A stretch of DNA of 64,000 nucleotides from JAICNG01 sp035249985 (lineage in GTDB: Bacteria > Gemmatimonadota > Gemmatimonadetes > Gemmatimonadales > Gemmatimonadaceae), in NCBI GenBank assembly GCA_035249985.1, contig DATFFP010000057.1:33967-97966 (forward strand). The letters are read 5' to 3'. The position numbers were made by a program, and so were the translations under genes. The notes beneath the pieces are model-generated. The model searched no databases and had not been told where the DNA came from. It was given only the letters and a program-made list of their open reading frames with translations. Of the stretch, positions 1-8,807 are shown in pieces (the first letter of the stretch is position 1; the number at the start of each line of letters is the position of its first letter).

Positions 1-1912
1 CGTGGTCCGGCTCGATGCGCGCGATCGTCTGCTCGACGCCATTGGCCGGAATTCCATACGGATGCCCCGGAAACGCGCCCTGAACCAGCAGGCGCACCGG
101 GTACCGGTACATGTCGTCGCGCAGGAGGGCGAGGTCGGCGATGGCGATCGTCTTCTCGGTCGCGATCGCCTCGTCCGGGAACGATGCGTCAGTCACCACC
201 TCGGCGAGGAGGGCCATCGCAGCGTCGATGTGCTGCGCCGGCACCGAGAACGACCAGCCGAAGCTTTCCGCGCCCGCCGACGGCGCGATGCTGCCGCCTA
301 ACGTCTCCGATTCCTCGGCGAGCTGCGCGGCGGTGCGACGAGCCGTGCCCTTGATCGCCGTGCGCGCCATGATGCTGGTGAGTCCGGCGTGGTCGACGGG
401 CTCGTCGCTCGCCCCGCCCAGGATCTGAATCCCCAGGTGCACGATGGCGCTGGCTTTCCGCCGTACGAGTATCGGAATTCCCGATGCGGTGCGATACACT
501 CGCACACGCCCCATCTCGCGCTCGAGACGTGGCACGTGCGTCGTCGGGGGCGTGACCGCTGCCTGAATCGGCGGTTGCGGCGCGATCGGCTGGGAGGGCG
601 ACGCATCGAGCAGCTCCCGCATCGTCTCGGCGTCACGCATCGTCGGCGGCGTGGAGGCGGGTCGATAGAGCAACAGGGCGCCCATCTCCGGCGCGAGATA
701 GCGCTGCACCGCGTCAGTGACCTGCTCCGGCGTCGCGGTCAGCAGACGCTCGAGGTACTGGTCGCCGACCGTCCAATCACCCAACGCCTCCCACTCCGCC
801 AGATGATTCGCCTGCCCCTCCATCGTCTCGAGCCGGCGGATCCACTGCGACTCGAAGATTCGCCGCGCGCGCCAGAGCTCGTCACGGCCAATTCCCGCCT
901 CGCGAAGATCGCGGAGCTGGCTCCATGTCACGCGTGCCGCGTCGATCGCCGTGTCCGGCGGCCCTTCGGCGTGAACGACGAAGACGCCGAGATCGGTCGG
1001 CGTGTAGTTGTACGCGGAGATGGATGCCGCGAGCTTTTTCTCCCGTACCGACCGATAGAGGCGCGACGCGCGGCCGGTCCCGAGCACGGCGGCGGCCGCG
1101 TCGAGCAGCGGCGTGTCGTGGTGCAGCGTTGGAACGGTTCGCCAGCCGAAGGCCAGCTGCGTTTGCGTGATGTCGCCGGTGAGCTCCTGGAATCGAAACC
1201 CCTTGTGCTCGCGCTCTTCGGGACCGGGCGTGCGCGCGATCTCGCCATCGGCGAGCTGCCCGTACAAGCGCTCGACGTGGCGCAGCGTGTCGTCGGGATC
1301 GACATCGCCGACGATGGCGAGAATCGTGTTGCTCGGCCGGTAAAAGTTCCGGTAGAACCCGTCGACGTGTGCGCGCGTGAAGGTGCGAAGGACGTCCTCC
1401 CGGCCGATGCGCCACCGCCGCATCCGATGCGAATCGTGCAGCATCTCGTACAAGGTCTCGATCGCGACGGCGCCAGGATTGTCGGCCTTCCGCTTCGCTT
1501 CCTGGATGATGACCTCCAGCTCCTTCCGTAGCTCCTCCGCGTCGATGCTCGAGTTGGCGTAGGCGTCGGCTTGAATCTCGAGCCCGGCGACGAGGCCGCT
1601 CGAGGGAAGGACGGTGTAATAGCTCGTGTAGTCGTAGATCGTGCCGGCATTGAGGTACCCGCCCGCCGACTTCGTCTCCTTGGAGATCTCGCCGACCCCA
1701 CGCGTCGGGGTGCCCTTGAAGTACATGTGCTCCAGCACGTGCGCGATCCCCACGACGTCGTCGGTCTCGTCGAAGTACCCCGCCTTCACGTGGGTGACGA
1801 TCGCCACGACCGGCGCGGAATCGTCCCGCCTCACGAGCACGGTGAGCCCGTTGCCGAGCCGTGTCCTGGTCACGGTCTCCGGGGCGAGCAGTGGAAGGGA
1901 CAGAACGGTCAC
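1..1912 (-). CDS. M16 family zinc metallopeptidase (left end beyond window)
   Basis: This is a pitrilysin/insulinase-type peptidase that degrades peptides, probably in the envelope. I chose the GTG at 1912 because its first bases overlap the TGA of the upstream permease (GTGA). The frame then stays open for at least 637 codons and leaves the window. The inverted zinc motif HVLEH lies at residues 58-62 and is followed by a glutamate-rich helix that should supply the third ligand. A second M16-like half follows from about residue 450, the usual two-domain layout. It is the last gene seen in an operon of two TPR proteins and an ABC exporter, so processing or clearing an exported peptide is possible. 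No signal peptide is evident at this start, so the cell compartment is uncertain. Confidence 0.85.
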   Translation of the reverse strand, partial: MTVLSLPLLAPETVTRTRLGNGLTVLVRRDDSAPVVAIVTHVKAGYFDETDDVVGIAHVLEHMYFKGTPTRGVGEISKETKSAGGYLNAGTIYDYTSYYTVLPSSGLVAGLEIQADAYANSSIDAEELRKELEVIIQEAKRKADNPGAVAIETLYEMLHDSHRMRRWRIGREDVLRTFTRAHVDGFYRNFYRPSNTILAIVGDVDPDDTLRHVERLYGQLADGEIARTPGPEEREHKGFRFQELTGDITQTQLAFGWRTVPTLHHDTPLLDAAAAVLGTGRASRLYRSVREKKLAASISAYNYTPTDLGVFVVHAEGPPDTAIDAARVTWSQLRDLREAGIGRDELWRARRIFESQWIRRLETMEGQANHLAEWEALGDWTVGDQYLERLLTATPEQVTDAVQRYLAPEMGALLLYRPASTPPTMRDAETMRELLDASPSQPIAPQPPIQAAVTPPTTHVPRLEREMGRVRVYRTASGIPILVRRKASAIVHLGIQILGGASDEPVDHAGLTSIMARTAIKGTARRTAAQLAEESETLGGSIAPSAGAESFGWSFSVPAQHIDAAMALLAEVVTDASFPDEAIATEKTIAIADLALLRDDMYRYPVRLLVQGAFPGHPYGIPANGVEQTIARIEPDH

Positions 1913-2646
1913 GTTGCGAGCGGGCGCCGCCGGAGAATGAGGAGGCCGAGGACGAGACCGCTGATCCCCCAGGCGAGGAGCCAAGCCAGCGTCCTCGATT
2001 CCGCCGGCTCGCCGCGCGCGAGCTGCACCGCGACCTCGCGCAATTGGTGAAACGGTGGGAGGATCACGTCGAGCACTCGTCCCGCGCGGCTCTCGTTGGC
2101 GGGATACACGGCTCGCAGCACCTGTGCCAATCCCCAGGTCGCTCCCATGAGCACCCAGTCGAACCGCGCCAGCGTCGAGTAAAAAAATCCGAGGCCACCG
2201 AGCGACAGGTAGACGAGGACGACCATGAGCAGCACGCGCGCGGGGAACACCGGATAGCCGAGCGCGTAGATGGCGCCAAGCACCGCCAGCGCCGTGGCCA
2301 CGAGTCCGACGCCGTTGACGACGTATGCCTGCGCGTAGTAGCGCGGGATCGACACGGGCTTCGCGAACAGAAAGCGGTAATATCCCTTCACGCGATCGCT
2401 GGAGACCACGCCGTTGATGCCGATCAGCACGCAGATCAACGAGAACTCCGCGAACAACTGGACGATTCCGTACCTCGCGGAGATCGCGGCCTGCATGGGA
2501 CTCGCGGCGTCGTCGCCGAGGTCGCGGAGGGTCATGATGATGGGGAACGTCATCAGAGTGGCGACGATGAGGAGAGGCGCGCCACGCTCGACGACGAAGT
2601 CCCGCGATTGCCAGGCGAGATAGCTCCACATCCGCGCGCGTCTCAT
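1909..2646 (-). CDS. ABC transporter permease
   Basis: This 245-residue membrane protein has about six hydrophobic segments. It is the membrane half of an ABC transporter of the ABC-2-like type; no substrate can be read from the sequence. The ATG overlaps the TGA of the ATPase gene (ATGA), so the two are almost certainly translationally coupled and form one transporter. Its own stop overlaps the GTG of the downstream M16 peptidase. The coupling to a peptidase and two TPR proteins suggests export of, or defence against, a peptide, but this is inference. Confidence 0.85.
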   Translation of the reverse strand: MRRARMWSYLAWQSRDFVVERGAPLLIVATLMTFPIIMTLRDLGDDAASPMQAAISARYGIVQLFAEFSLICVLIGINGVVSSDRVKGYYRFLFAKPVSIPRYYAQAYVVNGVGLVATALAVLGAIYALGYPVFPARVLLMVVLVYLSLGGLGFFYSTLARFDWVLMGATWGLAQVLRAVYPANESRAGRVLDVILPPFHQLREVAVQLARGEPAESRTLAWLLAWGISGLVLGLLILRRRPLAT

Positions 2647-3575
2647 GATTCGGCCCGAGGTGATTCGCTGGAAGAGCGCACGGCCTCGCGGAACTGCGCC
2701 TCGAGACCCGAGTGTGCCGGAATCAATGCGGTGATCTGTCCGCCGCGCGCGAGGAAGTCAGCGAGCCGCTGATTCAATACCTCCGCATCGCCACCTTCGA
2801 TCTCGAACCGGCCATCTCCGACTGACCGAGCCGCCGGAAACGCGTCGGCCACGAGATCCGATCCCGCTGCCACCGTCAGGTGGTACGAGGCGGCAACGTC
2901 GCGCGAGCCAGCGCGGCGCGTGTCGACGACCCGCTGCAGCCGGCCGCGATCGATGATCGCGACGCGATCGCAGAGCCGCTCGAGCTCGTCGAGATTGTGC
3001 GAGGCGATGAGCATCGTGCGCTCGGGAGATCGCAGTCGCTGAACGAGATCCCGAAAGCGCTGTGTCCACACCGGGTCGAGACCGTGCGTCGGCTCGTCGA
3101 GGATGAGCACCTCTTCGTTGCGGAGCAGTGCCTGCGCCAGCCCGAGACGTTGCAGATTCCCCTTGGAAAGCGCCTTGAGCTTCTTGCCGCGATGCTCGCC
3201 GATTCCCAGCTCCTCGATGACCGCTTCGACGCGCTCGCGCGCCGTCGGGGCGGGAAGCCCGGCGAGCACGGCCAGGCGTTCGAGGGCGCCCTCGAGCGTC
3301 CACTGCGGATTGAGCGTGATGAGCTCCGACAGATAGCCGATGCCGTGGCGCTCGATGTAGGGACGCGGAGCGCTGTCGGCGATGGTGACGCGCCCGGTGG
3401 TGGGCGGCAGATAGCCCAGCAGCAGTGAGATGAGCGTGCTCTTGCCGGCCCCGTTAGGCCCGGCGAGCCCCATGATCTCCCCGCGGCCGATCGTGAGCGA
3501 GAACTCCTCCACCGCGCGCACCGGCGGGCGGAAGAGTGAAGTATAGGTTTTCGAGACCGAGTCGAATGCGATCAA
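2643..3575 (-). CDS. ABC transporter ATP-binding protein
   Basis: This ABC ATPase powers the adjacent permease. Walker A is GPNGAGKS at residues 39-46, with an LSKGN-type signature and a LILDEPTHGLDP Walker B/D-loop further on; a C-terminal regulatory tail of about 90 residues follows. I start it at the TTG at 3575, because this codon overlaps the TGA of the upstream TPR gene in the same 4-nt pattern (TTGA) seen at every other junction of the operon. It gives 310 residues beginning just before the first beta strand. An in-frame ATG at 3641 would add 22 residues without homology and a 70-nt overlap, so I consider it less likely. Confidence 0.9.
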   Translation of the reverse strand: MIAFDSVSKTYTSLFRPPVRAVEEFSLTIGRGEIMGLAGPNGAGKSTLISLLLGYLPPTTGRVTIADSAPRPYIERHGIGYLSELITLNPQWTLEGALERLAVLAGLPAPTARERVEAVIEELGIGEHRGKKLKALSKGNLQRLGLAQALLRNEEVLILDEPTHGLDPVWTQRFRDLVQRLRSPERTMLIASHNLDELERLCDRVAIIDRGRLQRVVDTRRAGSRDVAASYHLTVAAGSDLVADAFPAARSVGDGRFEIEGGDAEVLNQRLADFLARGGQITALIPAHSGLEAQFREAVRSSSESPRAES

Positions 3576-4579
3576 GCCGGGGGTCGCTGCGTGGCGGGTG
3601 CCCCCTGGGCAGGCGGCGCCTGCGGCGCACAGGCCATCCACGGGCCCTGGCCCGCGCGGATGAGGAAACGCTGTCCCTCGTCGACACGGTTCAGCCGGAT
3701 GAGCGAGCAGCCGAGGTAGCCCATCGACGTGCGGTCGCGGGGTTGGAGCTCGAGAGCGCGCACGAACGAGCGTCGCGCCGCGTCGTAGTTGCGCAGGGTC
3801 AGGAAATAGCTTCCAAGCTCCCGATGCGCCTGGTAGCTGCCCGGCTCGAGCTGCACGGCGCGCGAAATCTCACGGCCGGCGGTCGCAAGATCACCCTGGT
3901 CACGTGCGACGCGCCCGAGCCAGATATGCGGCATGGGGTCTTCCGGGCGCGCATTCGCCGCGTCCTGGAACTCGGTGCGCGCCAGCGCGAGGCGCCCGCT
4001 GCGATACGCTTCCGTTCCGCGTCGCATGGCGGCGCTGGGACCTCCGCGCTCGAAGAAGAACCACGCCGCACCAGCGGCCACGAGCACCAGCAGGAGTGCG
4101 CCGATCGGAAGCCACGGGACGCGCGAGCGACGTGCTGGCGTGACCTCACCGGTCACCACCGGGGCCGTCGTCACGCCAGGAGTCGCCGCCGCCGTCGCCG
4201 TCGCGTTCGCCCCGGCGCTCGCCGCCTCCGCTCGCAGTCCCTGATCGAGCCTGTTGTACGCCTCGCGTGCCGCGTCGATGTCGGCGCTCGTCGGCCGATA
4301 CTCGGTGCGCTTCACGCGGTCGCGGGCGGCAAGAAAATCGAGCAGCGCATGTGCCTGCTCGATGGAGATCATGTTCTGCTGCCGAAGCTCCTGTATGAGC
4401 GGTTGTCCGCCGAGCGCAGACCCGCCGACCAGCGCGCGCAAGGCGACCTCCACGGCATTCCAGATGTCGAGGATGTCGGCGGCGATCTCTTCCGGATTTT
4501 GCGTGATGTCCACCCGCGCCACGAGCGGGCGCGCGGGGGCGAGTGCCGCCATGGCGGCACGGTGGTGCGCCGTGATCAC
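3572..4579 (-). CDS. Membrane-anchored TPR protein
   Basis: This is a 335-residue protein of unknown specific role. The N-terminal cytoplasmic half (about 1-120) has a helical region, followed by an Ala/Thr/Pro-rich linker. A single hydrophobic membrane segment lies near 155-175, and about four tetratricopeptide repeats fill 180-305. The extreme C-terminus is Pro/Ala/Gln-rich and probably disordered. Translation starts at a GTG that overlaps the upstream TGA (GTGA). TPR domains usually bind partner proteins, so it may scaffold the exporter and peptidase encoded downstream. The partner is not known from sequence. Confidence 0.75.
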   Translation of the reverse strand: MITAHHRAAMAALAPARPLVARVDITQNPEEIAADILDIWNAVEVALRALVGGSALGGQPLIQELRQQNMISIEQAHALLDFLAARDRVKRTEYRPTSADIDAAREAYNRLDQGLRAEAASAGANATATAAATPGVTTAPVVTGEVTPARRSRVPWLPIGALLLVLVAAGAAWFFFERGGPSAAMRRGTEAYRSGRLALARTEFQDAANARPEDPMPHIWLGRVARDQGDLATAGREISRAVQLEPGSYQAHRELGSYFLTLRNYDAARRSFVRALELQPRDRTSMGYLGCSLIRLNRVDEGQRFLIRAGQGPWMACAPQAPPAQGAPATQRPPA

Positions 4580-5694
4580 CGCACGATGCGCAGGAGTCCG
4601 GCGTCCGCGCTGCCGCGGATGAAGCTCTCGGCGTTGTGTGTCGGAATCATGATGCCCGTGAGCGAGTAGCCGCGACGGGCCTCGTTATGCATGAACTCCT
4701 GCACCGTGCGGCCCGCCCACTGCTTGTTGGCGTCGCGCATCTCTCGCACGATCTGTTCCCAGCTGCCGACGTACTCACGACCTTCGCGCGTCATGATGCG
4801 GTGGCGCGGCTCGATCGGATCGCGCTGATCGGCCAGCTCGCTGAGGAGGGCACCGAACAGCTCGAGCTGCCCCTGCTGGTTGTCGCCGGAGCGCTGGTCG
4901 TTGAAGCGACCTTCGATCTCGGATAGCATCTCGTCGACGTCGTCCGGCTCACCCGCCAGCTCGGCCAGCCGCTCGTCCCACGGCCGCAGCTCCGGATCAT
5001 CATCCTGCAGACGATAGATCGACTTCTTCAGCTCGACGAGACGCCAGATCCCGAGCTCGTCCCAGTGGTCCTCGGGGGTGGTGCGGTCGAGGTGATAGAG
5101 CGCAGCCTCATAGTCGCCGCGATCGTACAGGATGTTCGCCAGATAGATGCGCGCCTCGGCGTGATCGTCGTCGATCTGGAGCGCACGGCGCAGCATCGAG
5201 ACGGCGGAATCCTCCTCACCCAGCCGGTGCTGCGTGTAGCCGAGGAGTGCCACGCCCTCGGCCATTTCGGGCGCCTGCTGAACGGAGATCTCGAAGAATT
5301 CGCGCGCCTCGTCGAAGAGGCTCTCCCGGAAGAGCGCGCGCCCCACCTGGAGCATGAGGTCGAGATCGTCCCGATAGCCGAGCTCGAGGATGCGGCGAAA
5401 GGTCTTCACGCCGGCTTCCTGCTGCCCGAACTTCATCAGTGTCTCGCCAAGGCCGGCGAGCGCGTCTTCATGCTCCGGATCGAGCACGAGCGCTTCCTCG
5501 AAGCTCCGTCGCGCCCACGCGTATTCCTCCCGCGCGAGCCGGGCGTACCCCACCCCGATGTGGAGCTCTACCGAATGCGGGTAGAGCGCCAACCCTTCGC
5601 GAAGTACCTCGAGCGCCTCCTCGTACTGCCCCTCGTTATAAAGCTGATGGGCGCGCTCGTCGTACTCTTCGGAACTCAGGAACGGGGAAGGCAT
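4576..5694 (-). CDS. Soluble TPR protein, first gene of the operon
   Basis: This is a 372-residue, acidic, largely helical protein with about six consecutive tetratricopeptide repeats in residues 1-200 and an unrecognised helical C-terminal domain. The start at 5694 (MPSPF) is preferred over an ATG 18 nt upstream because GGAGGT sits 10 nt before it. No signal peptide is visible, so it is probably cytoplasmic. Its TGA overlaps the GTG of the next gene. As promoter-proximal gene of a five-gene coupled operon (TPR, TPR, ABC ATPase, permease, M16 peptidase) it is likely a scaffold for that system; the function is inferred from context only. Confidence 0.8.
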   Translation of the reverse strand: MPSPFLSSEEYDERAHQLYNEGQYEEALEVLREGLALYPHSVELHIGVGYARLAREEYAWARRSFEEALVLDPEHEDALAGLGETLMKFGQQEAGVKTFRRILELGYRDDLDLMLQVGRALFRESLFDEAREFFEISVQQAPEMAEGVALLGYTQHRLGEEDSAVSMLRRALQIDDDHAEARIYLANILYDRGDYEAALYHLDRTTPEDHWDELGIWRLVELKKSIYRLQDDDPELRPWDERLAELAGEPDDVDEMLSEIEGRFNDQRSGDNQQGQLELFGALLSELADQRDPIEPRHRIMTREGREYVGSWEQIVREMRDANKQWAGRTVQEFMHNEARRGYSLTGIMIPTHNAESFIRGSADAGLLRIVR

Positions 5695-5735
5695 GTCCAG
5701 CGGCACCTCCAACCGGAAGGGTAGGCCTCACGCCT

Positions 5736-5765
5736 ATACTACCACGACGAAACCGCGAAGTTCAA
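5736..5765 (-). promoter_or_regulatory. Candidate sigma70-type promoter of the TPR/ABC/M16 operon
   Basis: On the minus strand TTGAAC (5765-5760) and TAGTAT (5741-5736) are separated by 18 nt. They match the consensus -35 and -10 boxes at four of six positions each. The predicted start of transcription lies about 35 nt upstream of the ATG at 5694. This is one of the few AT-rich patches in the area. The prediction is by eye only. Confidence 0.35.
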
Positions 5766-5825
5766 GCAATAGAAGCAAATAGCGACTAGGAGGCGGGTGC
5801 CTCGCTCACCTTGTGGGGCCAAGGG

Positions 5826-6740
5826 TCATGGGCCGTGGGCCAGTTCGCCTGCTATCTCTGCCGCCAGCATGGCGTTGGCTTCGAGCAATGCCAGATTCGC
5901 GCCGAGTGACCGTCCACCCGTCTCACGCTCCACGGCGGTCAGGAGAAACGGCGTAAGAGCGCCGCCACGAATACCTTCGGAATGCGCAGCCTGCATCGCG
6001 CCTTCGACGGCATCGTCGACGACACGCCGCGGCAACGCAACATCAGCCGGTGGCGGCTGCACCACGAGCATCGCCGTTCTCCGACCAAGCTCGCGGTGAG
6101 CGCGCCAGATGGCCGCCACTTCCTTCACATTGTCTGCACGCGTCGAAAGGGGGAGCCCCGTCTCGGCCGTGAAGAATCCGGGCATCTCTCCCGTTCGATA
6201 GCCTACAAGGGGAACGCCCAGCGTCTCGAGCCGTTCCAGGGTCGCGGGCACGTCGAGGATGGACTTTGCCCCCGCGCTCACCACGAGCGTCGGCGTACGC
6301 GCCAACTCCACGAGGTCTGCGGATTCATCGTACGTCACGCCGTTGGCCGCGCGGTGGACGCCGCCGATGCCGCCAGTCGCGAACACGTCGATGCCCGCGA
6401 GCGCCGCGATCGCGATCGCGGCGGCAACGGTCGTCGCGCCGTCGGTGCCTCGAGCCATGGCCATCGGGAGATCGCGTGCGGACACCTTGCCTATGCCCTC
6501 GCGTCTGAGAAACCGCTCCAGCTCCGCATCATCGAGCCCGGCAGTCGCCACACCTCTCACGACGGCCGTGATCGCCGGGACCGCACCCTGTGAGGACACG
6601 GCACGCACCATTCGCTCGGCAGCATCCCGGTTTGCAGGGACGGGGAGCCCCTGCGCCAAAACCGAGCTTTCCAATGCGACGACGGGACGACCGTCGCGCA
6701 ACGCGGCCGCGACCGCCTTCGGAAGCCGGACGATTCCCAC
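5826..6740 (-). CDS. psuG: Pseudouridine-5'-phosphate glycosidase
   Basis: PsuG cleaves pseudouridine 5'-phosphate to uracil and ribose 5-phosphate in the cytoplasm, usually during nucleoside salvage. The family hallmarks are present: ALESS near residue 24 (catalytic Glu), GKVSARDL with Lys85 (Schiff-base lysine) and GGIGGVHR. I start at the GTG at 6740, which gives 304 residues, the normal family length. Longer upstream starts would run into the preceding peptidase gene, whose TAG ends 8 nt upstream. The usual partner kinase PsuK is not next to it, so a separate pseudouridine kinase is needed elsewhere. Confidence 0.92.
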   Translation of the reverse strand: MGIVRLPKAVAAALRDGRPVVALESSVLAQGLPVPANRDAAERMVRAVSSQGAVPAITAVVRGVATAGLDDAELERFLRREGIGKVSARDLPMAMARGTDGATTVAAAIAIAALAGIDVFATGGIGGVHRAANGVTYDESADLVELARTPTLVVSAGAKSILDVPATLERLETLGVPLVGYRTGEMPGFFTAETGLPLSTRADNVKEVAAIWRAHRELGRRTAMLVVQPPPADVALPRRVVDDAVEGAMQAAHSEGIRGGALTPFLLTAVERETGGRSLGANLALLEANAMLAAEIAGELAHGP

Positions 6741-6748
6741 CCTGCGGG

Positions 6749-8428
6749 CTAGAGCGAGGCGCGCAACGACTTCTCCCGCACCTCCCGGAACTCCGCATCC
6801 GGGTTCCAGGTGGGAACCGTCGTCGAGTTCGCGACCGACGCGCCGAAGCGCAGGATGATTTCCGCCAGCTGCGCAGCGCCCGTGAGGTCGAAGTCGGGCC
6901 GATAGGCGTCCGAGGGCTGGTGGTAGCGCTTCGCGGTATAGTCCTCGTTCTGCTCGACGCCCCAACCCTTGGGACGCCCGATGTAATCCGTCCCCGCGCC
7001 GATCGAGATCGAAGGGATGCCGACCTTCGCGAACGAGAAATGGTCCGAGCGGTAGAAATAGCCGCGCTCCGGATGCTCCTCCGGCGTAATGCGCATTCCG
7101 CGAGTGCCGAGCATCCGCGCCAGCGCCGGACCGAGCGATGACTTGTTGGATCCCAGCACGGTCAGGTCACGCACGCGGCCGAGGATGTTGCCGCCGTCGA
7201 CATTGATGTTGGCGACGATTTTGTCGACGGGCGCGGTGGGATTCTGTCCAAAGAACTCGGAGCCAAGCAATCCGGATTCTTCCGCGGTGACGAACACGAA
7301 GAGGAGCGAGCGCCGCGGCCTGGGCGACGACTGTTGTGCGACACGCGCCACCGCCAGCAGATCCGCCACGCCTGACGCGTTGTCGAGCGCGCCGTTGTAG
7401 ATGGAATCGCCGTCGACCGCTGGACCCACGCCCAGGTGATCCCAGTGCGAGCTGAAGGCGACGAACTGGTCGCGCAGCACCGGATCGCGGCCTCGGACGA
7501 TGCCGACGACGTTGTCCGACTCGAGATGCTCGACGGTGTTGCGGAAAGCGATGTCCACTGTGATGCCGGTGGCCACAGGAGCAAAGTCGCGCGATTCCGC
7601 CTGCGAGCGAAGCTGCGCGAGGTCGAGCCCGGCCTGGGCGAGTAGTGCCGTTGCCGTGCTGTCGGTGATCCAGCCCCGCACCCCGAGTGGAGCCGGAAGC
7701 TTGGGATCGCGCGGCAGCATGCGCTGCTCCTTCGCCCACGATCCGACGACGGTGTGCCATGGATATCCCGCGCGCTCGGTCGTGTGGATGATGAGCGCGC
7801 CGGCCGCGCCTCGCCGTTCCGCTTCCTCGAACTTGTAGGTCCAGCGCCCGTAGTACGTCATCGCGCGACCGCCGAACAGATCCGGTTCATTCCGCGGCGC
7901 GGGGGGGTCATTGACGAGGATGAGTAGAACCTTTCCACGGACGTCGGCGGCCTTGAAGTCATCCCACTTGTACTCGGGAGCGGTAGATCCATAACCGACG
8001 AAAACCAGTTCACCGCTCGCAGTACTCGTCTCGACAGCCGACCCGGCCCATACGACGACGTCCTCGGGATAACGCAGCGGGGGAGAGGCAGGGGGAAGGT
8101 CGCTGGCGCCCGCGCGCGCGCCCCGATTCGTAGCCACCGCGCGAATGGTCGATCGCGTCGCCGCCACCACATCGATCGGGACCTTCTGGAAGTACGACCC
8201 GTTCACTCCCGGCTCGACGCCGAACACCCGCAGCTGCGCCGCGATGTATTCCGCGGCGAGCCGCCCGCCGCGTGTCGCTGGAGCACGACCCTCGAGAAGA
8301 TCCGACGACAGGAAGCGAAGGTGCCCGTCGATCTCGTTGGGCGTGATGGGCGCTGGCGCAGCCGTGGACTGCGCGAGCGCCGGGGCCGCCGCGAGGCATA
8401 GGGAGATCAGCGTCGTAATGCGCATCAT
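6749..8428 (-). CDS. Secreted M28 family zinc aminopeptidase
   Basis: This is a 559-residue exported metallopeptidase. An N-terminal signal peptide (hydrophobic run ending ALAQS) is followed by a protease-associated domain inserted within the M28 catalytic fold. Metal ligands and catalytic residues are visible in SSHWDHLG, ALDNASGVAD, TAEESGLLGS and the C-terminal YRSDHFSFAK histidine. I start at the ATG pair at 8428-8423 because it begins directly at the signal peptide; a longer reading to 8539 adds sequence without signal character. It is transcribed divergently from a small membrane gene and sits 8 nt upstream of psuG, probably co-transcribed with it. It should release N-terminal amino acids from peptides outside the cytoplasm. 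Confidence 0.9.
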   Translation of the reverse strand: MMRITTLISLCLAAAPALAQSTAAPAPITPNEIDGHLRFLSSDLLEGRAPATRGGRLAAEYIAAQLRVFGVEPGVNGSYFQKVPIDVVAATRSTIRAVATNRGARAGASDLPPASPPLRYPEDVVVWAGSAVETSTASGELVFVGYGSTAPEYKWDDFKAADVRGKVLLILVNDPPAPRNEPDLFGGRAMTYYGRWTYKFEEAERRGAAGALIIHTTERAGYPWHTVVGSWAKEQRMLPRDPKLPAPLGVRGWITDSTATALLAQAGLDLAQLRSQAESRDFAPVATGITVDIAFRNTVEHLESDNVVGIVRGRDPVLRDQFVAFSSHWDHLGVGPAVDGDSIYNGALDNASGVADLLAVARVAQQSSPRPRRSLLFVFVTAEESGLLGSEFFGQNPTAPVDKIVANINVDGGNILGRVRDLTVLGSNKSSLGPALARMLGTRGMRITPEEHPERGYFYRSDHFSFAKVGIPSISIGAGTDYIGRPKGWGVEQNEDYTAKRYHQPSDAYRPDFDLTGAAQLAEIILRFGASVANSTTVPTWNPDAEFREVREKSLRASL

Positions 8429-8556
8429 GATTCGAATGGGGTGAGAGGTCGCGTCCCCGTAGCTTGGCGAGTGGACACAGGTTAAGGAAGGCGCGGCCAC
8501 GAGTGGCGAAGAATTTGCCTTTGCAGGGACTCGAACCATTTCCGAACGGAGACAAC

Positions 8557-8748
8557 GTGTCAGAAATCGAAACGGTACCGGCGACGCGCGGACGCACGGG
8601 CGTGGCGATCGGTATTCTCATCGTCACCCTGCTCGCGCTTGCCTTTTACTTCTACTGGCGGACGACGGGAATGCGCGACGATAGCGGCCAGCGTCCGGAA
8701 CCGCCGAGAGAGATCAGCGGCGCACCCGAGATGGCCGTCGTGGGGTAG
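8557..8748 (+). CDS. Small single-pass membrane protein
   Basis: This is a 63-residue protein I do not recognise. It has one transmembrane helix (TGVAIGILIVTLLALAF) followed by a short polar tail rich in Pro, Glu and Arg. The GTG at 8557 is chosen because GGAG lies 5 nt upstream and the encoded protein then begins shortly before the helix. It lies alone in the gap between the divergent M28 gene and the DUF72 gene. No function can be given. Confidence 0.55.
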   Translation: MSEIETVPATRGRTGVAIGILIVTLLALAFYFYWRTTGMRDDSGQRPEPPREISGAPEMAVVG

Positions 8749-8807
8749 CTGCGAAGGCTCAGCGGCCGCGACCGACGCGAGCGCCTTCGCGTGTCGGTCG
8801 CGTTCGG

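Noticed and set aside
389..1531. Long plus-strand open frame opposite the M16 peptidase
   Set aside because: The product is Arg/His/Val-rich with no fold, a typical antisense shadow of a GC-rich gene; the minus frame has the zinc motif and continuous homology.
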